Source: Camillea tinctor
Taxonomy: Eukaryota; Ascomycota; Sordariomycetes; Xylariales; Xylariaceae
Direction of reading: 5' to 3'
DNA length: 64,000 bases
Assembly (NCBI GenBank): GCA_022578605.1
Contig: MU394118.1
Location: forward strand, 124,001 to 188,000
Each line of letters starts with the position of its first letter. The first letter of the stretch is position 1. Made by a program: the position numbers and the translations under genes. The notes under the pieces were generated by a model, which made no database searches, was not told the DNA's origin, and worked only from the letters and a program-made list of their open reading frames with translations. Below are positions 35,863 to 47,465 of this stretch, piece after piece.

Positions 35863-38107
35863 ATGCAGCAGACCAGCCGAAGGCGTCGGGTTCTCACGTG
35901 TATTCCTTGTTACACTCGAAAGCAGAAAGTCGGTAACAGTCCCGAACAATATCTTTTTCCCAGAAGAAAATGCTGAGCCTTTTCGGACGAATAGTGTAAT
36001 CGCCAGTACCCTTGTAGCCAATGCAACCGACGGCGGAGGCCGGAGGAGTGTGTATACAGCCCATCGCGTTCGCTGGTATCTCGGGCCCGGTCATCGGAGA
36101 GTGCGCCAAACATCCGAGAAAATGAAGGCCTATCCAATACTAGTACTCTGTATGAGGCCGACCACCGTACCCAAACCCACCGGCAGCATTCAGTACTGGC
36201 CCAGTCGTTTGGTTACTTTGAAGATAGCACCTCCAATACCATGGCCTTACTTAGAGAAGTAAGTGTGACCCCCCCTTCCCTCCCCCCTCACCCCCATTTA
36301 CCTCTATGTATTCATTTTGTTCTTGAGGCTAATTAGTACAAGTGTGATATAAACAATCAATGCGACACTGGAACTGGCAAGAAGCGTATACTACCTCAAG
36401 TTGAACTTAGTATGATACGCGATCTCGAACGTATGCCTCACCGCAAAGTCATTGACTTTCTTATCGAGTATTTTGTGTCCGACTTGGATTGGTAAGTCTA
36501 TGCTGGTGGTATTTCTAAGCCTACCATCCATGCTTGGATTAGAGTATAGAATTCTAACATGTAATTATTGACTAGGATGAAGCAAATCATTCACCCACCC
36601 AGTTTCTTAACTCGGTATCAACGATGGTGGACCAAGGATAGGCCTATCTCTGTAGCTGACTTTGAGTTCGCCGTTCTTATCGCTCGGGTATGCTCTTATA
36701 CAACGCAGTTCCTTCCATCGCCATTTCATACTGTTGATAACATATGCGGACTACCCCTGATTGATATTCGCAACACATGCAGTGATATTGGGGATAAGCT
36801 TGCCGAGGCTTGCCTTTCAGTTGATTGGAAAGGATCCGTAGTTCGAGTGCAACACATTCTCTTTGCGGCGCTCAAGTTCTCCTGCGAGGGGCGGACAGAT
36901 AAGTTCTGGGAGGGACTTGCTTTTGCTAGCCGTGAGGCTCAGAAGGCAGGGATACACACCGACACTGGAATGAATGGCTCTGATGAGTTGGAAAAGGAGG
37001 TACAACGTAGGACTTTATATAGTCTGTATGTTCTAGATAGGCGAGTATACTCTGTCCTTCTATACCAAAAATGTTGCTAACATACACGCTTGTAGCCATC
37101 TGTCTCGACAACTCGATCGTGTTCCATTTCTACCTGACGATATGGTGAACAAAGCACTGCCCCAGCTGCGTCTGGTGCCTGATATTGCTAGTATGGAAAA
37201 CGATTCCCGTGCGCCGGAGACCTTCACAGAGCGACTTATGCAAGTCCAGCTGGGTAGGTTCTGGAGAAAGCTCGGATCATCAGGTAACTCAGGCTACGAT
37301 CCAATGGATCGTGAACAGAGATATGATAGGTTTTGTGAAGAATACCTTCCTGCTCTGTCACCGGCTTTTGCTCTAGAGCCCGATACAAAATGGGACGAAT
37401 GCCTTCCGAAGCTTCTTATGCAGAGACAACTCCTACGTATTGCGATATTTGATTCTGTCTGTTGGAACTTTCGGCCACTTCTTTTGCTTAAGGCTAGTTA
37501 TACCTCAAGCCTGCCACTGTACAAGCAAGTGCTTATACAATCACAAAAGAAACGGCTGGCAATGGCTGCTTTGAAAGTGCTGGAGGCTGTTTCGACTCTA
37601 CACTCCATGTTTGGAGGTTCCGATACACGTTTTAGTGCAATTATATTCAACACATTCGAGGCTGCCGTCTTGCTATTACGTCTCTGTTCACACAAGGACT
37701 TCCCATTCGACCAAGGAGAACACGATGATGACATACTTGGCCTAAAGTTCGGCGGGCTAACTCGGGAGAAGGCTATGAACGCCGTAGAGAAAGCTCTCGG
37801 TCGGTTACAAATGCTTGCCAAGGTTAGCGACATGGCTTCAACTGGTGCACGTGTTATAACCCAGCTCTTTATCAAAGCCTTGGGGGAAAATGGTGGACCA
37901 GAATCATCAATTTCTATTTGGCCAATTCCTAGTCTGGAGCATCCGAGTGGTCTCTCAAACATGCTAGGTGTCTCGGACAACTTGGGTCCATGGATAACAT
38001 CTGACCCATGGAGCCTGGATTCTACCAATGAACCACTTCTTGTTTCGCCTCAGAACGACGTATACTCTGGGGCACAGTTAGGTCCTTTAGAATTATATAT
38101 GCCTTAA
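35863..38107 (+). CDS. Zn2Cys6 fungal transcription factor
   Basis: Five exons: 35863-35928, 35995-36258, 36343-36491, 36576-37040, 37096-38107 (651 aa). The zinc cluster is assembled from exons 1 and 2: Cys13, Cys16, Cys23, Cys29, Cys32 and Cys41 (TCIPCYTRKQK joined to CNRQYPCSQC), preceded by a basic RRRR. Exon 1 uses an unusual GT donor (GTCGGT). The fungal_trans region follows, with FGYFEDSTSNTMALLRE, MKQIIHPPSFLTRYQRWW, AGIHTDTG and DSHLSRQLDRVPFLPDDM. The last junction keeps frame only if intron 4 starts with GC (AG then GCGAGT at 37041); the GT at 37046 gives a stop. A short alternative acceptor (36337) exists for exon 3 and would add two residues. It may regulate the divergent exporter. 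Confidence 0.85.
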
Positions 38108-40730
38108 ATTGTATATATGTAGGCTACTTAGTGTAAACATGCTTTGGAGATGGTCCAAACTTTAGAATGGCTGCTGGGGGTTGGGGGTAGTTGAAATCTA
38201 TACTTTCTGGAAATTTGCAAGGTCGTGAAGTACATAAGTTCTTCGCCATTTTGATGTCCTAGGGTAGCTAATTGAACTGCAGTAAAGAATGATATAACAG
38301 AAGAGACTATAGGTAGACTCGAGACATGACGCATTTGGTGTGAAATGAGGAAATATCGGAAAGGTAGCCCCTTTTCCCTAAACCCGTGGAATACGAATTA
38401 TGTAATGGTTCAAAATTGAGATTTTTTTTTTTTTTAAAAAAAAAAAAAAACTAGTGAAACTAGAAAGAGTATGGAACATGTTAAGGTGTCTAGTCGCACA
38501 AGTGAGTAGATTCTCCAAGTATAGATCAAGTTGAGTGCAGGAGCTGTACTTTATTCTGACGACTACAGACTGACATCGTTGCATGTCTGAACGCTCTGAT
38601 AGGTTGTAACAGGATAAGAATGCCAAAAGAGGAAGGAGGGGGTTTTAGGATGGTGGATACCTTAAGTCTGACGTAGTATACTCAGAAAGAGAACTACCCG
38701 CCTAATTCCTTACCTAGTCCCTTACCCATCTAGGCAGCTTGATCAGATTAAGGGAAGGGAATGTAATTGAGATAGATGAGGGTAGCTTATAGTAAATATG
38801 GTTAGGTAAATGAACCGAAACGAGACAAGATGAGTATTTGGTTGGGTAGATGTTGGAAGTTAACTTGCAGGGCATGCCAATAGTAGTATAGAGGACGCGT
38901 ATGTATCTGTATAAATGCAGGTAGGTTGTATTGATATGGATGCGCGAGTTATGAAAGTTGAAATTTAGATAGGTTATACAACTCTCCATAAGAACTGGAT
39001 ATCAAGGCTGATAGATCTGAGAATTCTACTCTATCGGACCCCCTGATTGTGGATAAACTAATAGTCTCACACTCTGTTAACTGGGCGAAACGCTCAATAG
39101 AAGCACAATTATACGGGCTCTACATATTATCTTGTGTAGAGATTTACGCATATACCTACTTTTGGTCATGTCATAAAGATAAATAAAGAACTTGGGCAAA
39201 GTAGAGCGGAGTATCTGCATATGTGCTCAAAATACAGATATGCTTAGTCCGGATTGATGATGAGAAATGGTGTTTATTTGTTAGACGAGATCATGGGATG
39301 GTGGTCTGGTTTTGATTACTGATGAATATGTAGTCGGATTCAAAACCAGCCCTCCTGTTTCTCCTCTAAAATCTTAGGGCTATTGTTGCTTTTCTCCGCG
39401 TGTTGATTCCCATGCAATGCCGAGTCAGTCCGTTTGCAGTTGGAGTGCCAGAGTATCTACTAACGCAATCTACTGATGGCATTGCTATTACTTCACAGGA
39501 AATTCATCGTAAAAAGCCTGTGAGAAGAATATTCGATTCGGTCAAAAGCCGCTACTATCCGAAAGGCTTAATCCAAAAAGCCTTCATACCACTAGTTATC
39601 ACTTGGAGCTTCACAGATACTAGTATCATCTGCACGCCTTTAGTTAAAACTTCCCAGGAGCTCTCTCAAACTACACTAACTATACTAGTCTGTGGCTACG
39701 TTGCGATTGTATGGGTGCTTGAGAAGCCTATGATCGCTTACTATATAGATTTAAGTTATATAAAGAATGTTTGGATGACTACTTGTTACATGGTCTTCAA
39801 GATAGACAAGAAACAGATATATGGAGGTTGTATTGGTTAATTGAGTCTACCCAAGTAGATGAACCTTCACGCAGTACTTCCTAGCTAGGTAGGTTATCTA
39901 GGTTAGGTTAGTGCATTTGATCCCCATTCTATCAGTGAAGTGGGAAACATTTATATGGAAAGACTCAGCCACCACTACTAACCTCCGTTCGCAAATTATT
40001 TCTTATCATGGGCAAATTTCTCTTTTGGGAATAAAAACAGGACCTACTAAGTGGCAGCTGAAAGCGAATGAAGCTTTTGCGTATCGCGTATTGCGTATTA
40101 ATATTTGACAAACCCAGACATGTGATTCTAATGGACGCTAGCATCACATACATGACGCTACGGTGAACTATCTGATTGGTTCAAAGCTTACTACGAGCAG
40201 CAAGGATATACCTAGGTGGCACACAGCCTACGGCGGTGGGGACTATATTCTGCACAGCTTGTAGGGCTGAGCTGCAGCATGCTGGACGTGCTAAGTTAGC
40301 AGTGTCAGGTCGGGATAACCCATGGTTGTCATTGGTGGGGGGTGCTTGCATTGCCATGGTTCAATGGGGTCAGAAACAAGACGGATGCTATGTACATTAT
40401 TACGTTGGGAAAGGCAGTGTGAAATTGCCACTTGTAATACATACCATCTTAGCGTTAGAGGTGTTAGGTAGCAATTAAGGATTTCAGCTGCATGAAGGCT
40501 GAAAGCTGGCGCACGCTGAGGGTTTTTTAACCCCTTACACCTATATCTAGTGTATACACCAACATCGACGGTTGGTAAGACATACCATCGAGTTTTCTCA
40601 TTCATATTCCGTGCTACCTATTTATCCTAAGGGTACATTTCATCATCATCATCATCATACTTAACCTATATACTTGCTTCAATTTCACTATCCTCACACT
40701 CTAACAGTTTATCCATCCACCACCGACACC
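38108..40730. other. intergenic region with A/T palindrome and one unrecognised frame
   Basis: About 2.6 kb. A 14-T/15-A perfect palindrome lies at 38422-38450. A 146-codon frame at 39400-39840 has mixed hydrophobic content but no family likeness and I do not call it a gene. CAT microsatellite just upstream of the next gene (about 40641-40659). Confidence 0.5.
38422..38450. repeat. T14-A15 palindrome
   Basis: Fourteen T followed directly by fifteen A. No flanking inverted repeats or target duplication were seen. Confidence 0.85.
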
Positions 40731-41408
40731 ATGGGCAACCCTCCCCAGCTTCCACCGTACCCCACGCCGATGGGCATTATTCCTCACTTCATCACACAGC
40801 AGTCGGAGACGCTAATTCTCAAAGAAAAGATGATATCGCTGTCGGGCGACAGTTTCGACGTCAAGACTGTGAGCGGGCAGCCCATCTTCAAAGTCGAGGG
40901 GAGCACGTTCTCGCTCTCAGGGCGCAAAAAGGTCCTCGACATGCAGGGGAACCACCTCTTCACCATCCGCAAGAAGCTTATCGCTCTGCACGCGACGTAC
41001 TACGCCGAGGATCCCAACGAGAACGTGGTCTTCGAGCTCAAGGGGAAATTTAGCAGTAAGGATATGACCATGCTAAGATCTTTTATTTTTTACCTGTGTC
41101 GCTAGCGTTAGTTGGCTAACAACCGCCATATAGTTGGGTCTTCCAAGTCGATAGGCACCTTCAAGTCGGTGGGTGGGAAGCAAGAAAGCCTTCTCATGAA
41201 GGGAGACTTCTTCGACCGCAAGGCCGACATCACGGACGAGGCGACGAAGCAGCCCGTTGCGCACATCGACCGGCAGTTCTTCAACATGCGCGAGCTCGTC
41301 GGGGGCCAGCAGACCTACGCTGTCACCATCGCGCCGAACGTCGACATGTCCATTATTGTCGCCATGTGCATTTGCTTGGACGAGCGGAAGAATGAGGAGT
41401 CGGGATGA
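40731..41408 (+). CDS. LURP-one-related (LOR) protein
   Basis: Two exons: 40731-41055 and 41134-41408 (199 aa). ATG 40731 is chosen over an upstream in-frame start because the family begins close to this point (PPYPTPMGIIPHFI). The Tubby-like LOR fold is indicated by TLILKEKMISLSGDSFDVKTVSGQPIFKVEG, then GRKKVLDMQGNHLFTIRKK and, in exon 2, SIGTFKSVGGKQESLLMKGDFFDRKADI, with a hydrophobic last strand (VDMSIIVAMCICLDERKN) resembling the buried helix of Tubby-like barrels. Family members are small cytosolic or membrane-associated proteins, related to scramblase/Tubby folds; biochemical role in fungi is unknown. Confidence 0.87.
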
Positions 41409-42169
41409 TCTTGCATTGTACGAGGTTGCGTTGTACATGAATGGAATACAATGTGGGACAAGGAAAGGGGCGGGAGCTTTCATGTGTACATATTGAGACG
41501 AAACCATTTCTAATGTTATACTGCCTATTTCTTCAGTAGATTCGTGCAACTTTATTTCAAAGGGAAAATCAATTCAATGTCATAAGCTAGCATATCCTAA
41601 GGACCGTGAAAAAAGAAGTAATTTTGGCTCCTGAGTAAACAGGGGAAAAGGTAGGGGTTAAGCCGTGGAGCTATTCACGAACCCAAAGAGTTCGTCTACT
41701 ACAGATATTGTGTTGTGAGAAATCTAGTATTATGTTTACATGGAGTATTCCAACCTGGACCAGGGGTGACACTTTGCATCATATTAAAAGGTATTCATCG
41801 ACCCAAGACCTAGGCAGAATAAAGACAATGCAACAGTTTTGAAAATATCATATAAACGCATCAAACTATCAAATATTCTACGGGTAAAACACTCATTGCG
41901 CTATTGTCAAACAGTCTTGGCCGAACCTCATATCTCTCCTGGATATCTCCCATAAAAGGCGATGCTCCTTTGAAAGTATGACAACCTCGTACAGTTATAC
42001 AAGGCAACCCTTCGCCCCTATCCCCTTCTAATCTAACTCTTTCTATCTAGGTAGCCGTTCCTTTCTAGAGCCCCAAGATCATAGTTTTCCTGTTACTTTA
42101 CTCCTAGAAAACCATCAGACTAGCCAGTCGCATCCCTTCCTTCCTCTCCCAATTTCAAGCAAAGGATCT
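41409..42169. other. convergent 3' region
   Basis: About 760 bp between the LOR gene and the convergent hypothetical gene. No gene or RNA recognised. Confidence 0.6.
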
Positions 42170-43051
42170 TCAGTCAGAACACTCAGTGGCAAAGCTCGTA
42201 ACGGGGGATGCTGTACCGTCCGGGTTAGAATCGAGATCACGCGCCCCATCGCTGTGACTGTCACACTCCGTCTCATAATCATCCCACCCGGCCCAAGAAC
42301 CAAAGTCCTCCTTATTGACCCATTCTTTCCACCCACTGTCATCTGAAGAAGATCTTCCCTCTTCACCTTCAGATAGCGATGCCAGCAGCGGATCTACAGC
42401 CTCCTCCACAAATTCCACAACCTGCCTCAGAGGTGACGTCTTCCCGCCCGCCAGCCCGCGATATTTCTCCTTCGGCTCCTTCTCCTCGTACCACTGCCGA
42501 TGCTCCTTATACATCTCCGCGTTTCTCCACCGGATCACCTCCGTGTTCCTACTCACAGCGCTCACGCATGCTTTCAGCCTGTGGGTGATCTGGTCCACGG
42601 CGAGCCGCAGCTTGGTTAGGAAGATGTACTTCGGCAGCTGGGTGCAGAAGTACTGCAACTGTGCCCCGTCGCTGATTACGCTCTGGCAGCCCCAGTTCGC
42701 GGCCACGATATGCAGCCCCATGTCCACGATCTCGAGTTCGATCTTCGGGATGAGGGTCGTGCTGGCGGTAGGTGAGGAATTCCATGCCGGGTGGTAGCAC
42801 ATACTAAGTTCATTGAGGACAAGGCTAGCAAGCTCGATGTATGAGGCGTACTTGTTGCAGCAGGTATAGGCGCAGCTGCGGCGCTGGGAGACCCAGCCCT
42901 TGAGGGATGAGTTGTCGGGATCAGGTGGCCGCTTTTTCGAGTTTTTCAGGCTATCCGGGATGGTTGTGGGGAGGTAGGGGAGGGGTAAATCTGAGATGGG
43001 TTTGCCAAAGGCTTCGAGTTCACCTAGCCTTTCCCATATTTTCGATTCCAT
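42170..43051 (-). CDS. hypothetical protein, 293 aa
   Basis: Intronless frame starting at ATG 43051. No known domain is recognised. The first half is mixed alpha/beta in look, with four Cys near residues 60-66 and 87 (RSCAYTCCNKY) and an aromatic/hydrophobic middle (YFCTQLPKYIFLTKLRLAVDQITHRL). A basic, Glu-rich helix follows (EMYKEHRQWYEEKEPKEKY), then a Ser/Asp/Glu-rich acidic tail from about residue 225 that is likely disordered. The frame is strongly coding-like and GC-richer than flanks, so I believe it is real. No signal peptide or membrane span. It converges on the LOR gene. Confidence 0.7.
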   Translation of the reverse strand: MESKIWERLGELEAFGKPISDLPLPYLPTTIPDSLKNSKKRPPDPDNSSLKGWVSQRRSCAYTCCNKYASYIELASLVLNELSMCYHPAWNSSPTASTTLIPKIELEIVDMGLHIVAANWGCQSVISDGAQLQYFCTQLPKYIFLTKLRLAVDQITHRLKACVSAVSRNTEVIRWRNAEMYKEHRQWYEEKEPKEKYRGLAGGKTSPLRQVVEFVEEAVDPLLASLSEGEEGRSSSDDSGWKEWVNKEDFGSWAGWDDYETECDSHSDGARDLDSNPDGTASPVTSFATECSD

Positions 43052-44126
43052 GCTGAGGGCGTGAGTATCTAGGGTATTTTGTCTAATTTTAAGCCAAGTT
43101 AGACAGAGAACAGTGTGCTTCTATAATGTATAGTTCGCTTAGGGCATCGTATGGGAAACTATTATAGTCAACCAAATTGAATCTAGAATAGCTGTTGTAT
43201 CACTGGGAGCACATATTATATCTTCTAGGGGAAGGGAGACTGACATTTCCAAGTAGCAAACGCAGATGAGCCCATGCTTCAAGGTATCCTTCAGCGTAGT
43301 AGGATTTCCTAAGACTGAGTGCCTAGGTCCTCATACAATAAAGTCCAGGGTAGTATCCTGTTCCTTGCTAGAGGAAGAGAGCACAAGATCCATATAGGTT
43401 ATACCAAATGTGAAACCAATTCTGTGAGATTTAGTTTAACATCTAGTAACTTAAGAGAAAGGAAGAAGAGGAACAAATTAAACCAAAGGCAAACCTCTAT
43501 GATAATTATGTACGCTGTGTAATTCCCATAAATAAGAGGGTGTCTCTACAATGTATGAAGAACTACTGACTCACTGAGAGCTGGATAACTAGAATGAATT
43601 TAGACACTATGTACCTTTAACTAGTACCTACCTAGGTATGTAGGTAGGTAGGCACCCGATCTTAGTACCTAGTCTAAATAACGTACCTGCAGTAAGTTCA
43701 GTACCCACATACCTCTGTAGGACCTGTAGGTACTTCCCAGACATGAGTTACACTATATAGATTATGTAGGTATGCACCTGCTACTTCTGGTACCTAAACC
43801 AGAATGGCGGACTTGGTCTTACATAGTTCAGTACCTAGTAAACAAAACGTCATGAGGTCCAATAAAAAGACGACGATACTCAAATAATGCTATTCTAAGT
43901 TGTTTGTTAAACTTAGCTATGTTTAGCGGAATCGCATACTTTACCCCCTCCTCCATCTAGGTTGCCTAAGTAAACACGTCATATCGTAAGTAACTAGCCT
44001 AGATTTTATAAGTCAGGTGCCTACACAGAACCTAGATTTGAAAAGTAGTTCTAGCTTCGTTTCCGTCTACCCATGGGAAAGCAATACCCAGCCTTTTTAT
44101 ACCTTTCCAAGATAAAGTTCATTTGT
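43052..44126. other. intergenic region dense in TAGGTA/ACCTA strings
   Basis: About 1.1 kb between two minus-strand genes. Sequence 43620-43800 is unusually dense in GTACCTA/TAGGTAC motifs in both orientations, giving many short self-complementary stretches. No gene seen. Confidence 0.55.
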
Positions 44127-46482
44127 TCAGCTTGATGGAAGCTCTGGGAAAGCCGTGGTGGCAAAGGTTTCCTTCTCACCCACGCAAATGGAGTAGACGG
44201 TTTCCGCATACCGTCCAGCTATGTTGCAGAGAGTTGGCGCGACCTCCATGTAGATATCTGCCAGCACCAAGAAAGCCGTGACGGTATACTCAGTGAGCTG
44301 TCCCCACTTCTCAATAACCAGCTTTGGATGCTTGGTATCGGTCTTCCGAGGTGGACTTGCCACCAGCTTGTATCCGAGAGCCTCAAGTCCCTTAATGATC
44401 ATCTCGGCGGCATTAGCTAGATTTTCACGAGCCTTCAGAGCCACTGCTAATGCGAAGTAGGCATCCGCAAGCTCAAGCCAAGGCACGCATCGATTCGGAG
44501 ACGTTATTTCGAGCTGTCGGACAAGTTTCGGTCCCGCTACCGTGAATTCATGAGCCTTCCGAGCAGTCTGGGTGAACTCCTTGTACAGTGCTTTACGTTT
44601 CTCCATGGTACTGTTGGAAGTCGACTTCTTATCCTGGCAAAGTTGGCAGCCGCAGGCGAACCCCCAGTTACGGAGACTTTTCTGTACCTCCTCATATGAT
44701 GTCCAAGCCGATGGAGTAAGGTAGCAGAAGAACAACTCGGTGTCTGCCTCAAGGTCCTGGCAGGCTCGCACAATTTGCATGTCGCCGATGAAACTTCGAC
44801 TACAGTTGGCAAGACAAGAATGGTTGATATAGGAAGCCAGGCACCAGATACCGGTGGTCGTATAGGAACCGGCTCTCTCCATTTCAATCTTGTTCCGGTT
44901 GGAGTAACTCCCAAGGCTAGACCGCGGGGCACCGAAAGCGTTGAGGCTAATGATTCGGTCGATAAGGAATCTGCTTCTAGGTTAGCATTCGTCGCTCATA
45001 CTTCGCATACTATGCTAGGATAGAAACCCACGTATCGACTATGGGCTGCCCATCGACTTCAGAGATACCCACGGCCTCATAATCTCCATGATGTAAATCC
45101 GTGAAGGCACTCGCGCTCTCGTGGTTATGGTATAGCTTCTGGGCAATCTGAGTGATGAGATGAGCATGTCCGCCAATAACGGTTCTCTTGGTACTCAGGT
45201 TTAGCAGGACGACTGTTTTACTACGACTCACGGGGCTATCATCCCCGGCGTAGACATAGCCGAAGGCTTTCTCGCAGAAAAGCAGATCTCCAGCTTTGAC
45301 AGGTTTGGTAGTAAAGAGCCCACGACCGCGCCCAGGGGAGGTACGAACAGCTACCGGCCCTACGTATGTTGCGCAGTCGATGATCGGGGGAGTGGCTTCT
45401 GATTGCTTGTACATGGAACTGAAATTATAGGCGCCGTCTACCTCTTCTCGAAGTCTTCGTTTCACACGTACGATTTCGGCCTTCGCTTCCTTATTCTCTG
45501 GATAGGAATCAACCAACGCCTGTAGCTTCTCCAGGCAAGGCTTGAATCTCTGTAATGCATATAATGCTTTGGCTTCTCGAAATAGACCTTTCTCCAGTAC
45601 TTTCTTGTTCTGGTTAGCGGCAGAAGCATCCTTCAGGGCGCAGTCGGAACGTCCGAGTCTCAGGTTGGCCAAAGAGCGGTTGAGCTGAGCTAGTTGTTTC
45701 TCCTCTGACGTTTTGGCCACATGCATAGCAGATGTATACCTGGAGGTTGGTAAGCATCTAGTGATCAATCGTTATCTTGACATGATTTCGGTCCTTCGTA
45801 ACACTTACATCCTTTCGGCTGTTCCCCAGTTGCTCGCCTGAACAGCTTTGTTGCCCTGCATCCTAATCTTGTGTGAATCGGACTCAACATTTGAGGTTGA
45901 CTTCCGCCATTTTCGGGGTATGCGCTCATCGCCATCTGACAACCAGATAATGTCGCTGATATGATCAACCCTCAAGCTATATGAGTTGTTGGCAGTGGTC
46001 TTGAAGAATGGCTCCTTGATAATGCAGACACTCTGTGGTCGGACATAGTTTTCCGCTGGGATATCAGCCTCGTCAGGTTGGTTGTAGAGCTGGAGCAGCA
46101 GCGCAGTTCCTTCTTCATCTTCAGCTATAGCCATTACTGCATTGATCCTGTCGGGTGGTGTTAAGATACGAAGGGTGGTTCGTTTACCACGATGATGTTC
46201 CTCTAGTTGCATACGCGAGATCATCAGGGGCTGCAGATCATCAATAAACCGGACACTTGGGGCATAAGGGGGAGGGACCTGGGTTGTGGAAATCGCGTGT
46301 CCATCTAGCTGGGCCAATTTCGACTGGGCACGAACTGCCATAAATTGATAGATAAGCAGATTTTGAGGGGGGTGGTCTCGAGGTGTTTGCCCCTTCCTGA
46401 GACGTGCTCGTTCGATATTGGCAACAGCTTGATTGATGACGTTCATGTAACGGTCGGTGCTCGAGACATCCTGGAGATCCAT
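44127..46482 (-). CDS. TPR-SET domain protein (SMYD-like lysine methyltransferase candidate)
   Basis: Three exons on the minus strand: 46482-45809, 45739-45032, 44970-44127 (741 aa). The start at 46482 (MDLQDVSS) is preferred; an in-frame ATG at 46632 would add 50 residues. The first exon has no recognised domain. A TPR-like segment spans the exon 1-2 join (QGNKAVQASNWGTAER, then LNRSLANLRLGR and REAKALYALQRF). A SET domain follows: RGRGLFTTKPVKAGDLLFCEK, then LASYINHSCLANCSR with the NHSC motif, ELFFCY, and a post-SET Cys group (GFACGCQLC). The order TPR, split SET and Cys cluster resembles SMYD-like proteins. The likely reaction is SAM-dependent lysine methylation; the substrate is unknown. 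The NHSC and Cys residues are kept, so activity is plausible. Confidence 0.88.
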
Positions 46483-46632
46483 GTTCAATGCTCTAAGAGA
46501 TCTGAAGGAACACCTTTGGCTGAATAGAAGAGTCCTGAAAACGGGAACGAATGATGAGATGAGAAGCGTTCTGCTCATAACTCCTACGGATAGGAATGAA
46601 GGTTTTGAAATGGCCCAGTTGCCTGCAGTCAT

Positions 46633-47465
46633 CTATCGCTACCTAGCTGCCTTATGAAGGCACCGTTTGCCAATTTTACCCCGCATATGCTGCGGATTCC
46701 AACATAACAAGATTAACCACCGTTTGACTCAGAGCATTCTAGTTGACCAATCGATTTCCTGTCGAGTCACATAGTCGGCTGTCGAATAGGCCATAATAGG
46801 CTTTGTTGTCACAATTTATGAGATCTGATATGATAAACGTGGCTCCGGCAAGTGGCTGGGGTAAATTGTCACGAGTTCTAATGTGGTTAAGACTGTGATG
46901 CTCCGTTTGGATCGCCAACATGAGCGTAGGATATGAAATTTGAAGAGAACTATTAAATGCTGCATTTAGCTATTAATATAACAACGATATATAAATAAGA
47001 AGTATTGTTTAGTTGAGGCTACCGAGGTGAAGTATAAAAATGACGATATGTGTTTACCCCTTATTTCTTACCCCTTACTCAACTTTTTCCTGCTTCTCCA
47101 CCACAACGTCCTACTTAGTTGCGATTGACGAGGATAAACTAGATATTTTCTAGACAGGATAGAATCGCCAAATCTATGAGAATATATCACTTATACGAGA
47201 ATCGAGGCTCCTTAATAGTTTTTAATTTCTAAAACCTAGATAGCTAAGGGTCGGATCTGAAGGAGGTCATGCTAACCGATCGCTACTCTGGAAAAGAAGC
47301 GTGGGTTATCGTGAGAACGGGAGGTGAAAGCATAAAGACTTATTCGACGAGGGGTCTCTTGAAGGCTGTTTGACTGTTTGTACCCTTGATAGAATTCCGA
47401 CGGTTGGAGAACTGTTTCGGTAGCCGAGCCGTTAAAATACCCACGGCCTACCTAAACTAGAGCCT
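46633..47465. other. intergenic region
   Basis: About 830 bp between the SET gene start and the peptidyl-tRNA hydrolase stop. It should contain the SET gene promoter and the hydrolase 3' end. No gene seen. Confidence 0.6.

Noticed and set aside
38422..38450. T/A palindrome as centre of another transposon
   Set aside because: No longer inverted repeats or target duplication could be found around it.
39400..39840. 146-codon frame in the gap before the LOR gene
   Set aside because: No family likeness, composition like surrounding intergenic DNA and no promoter or intron signals. It could be a chance frame or an old remnant.
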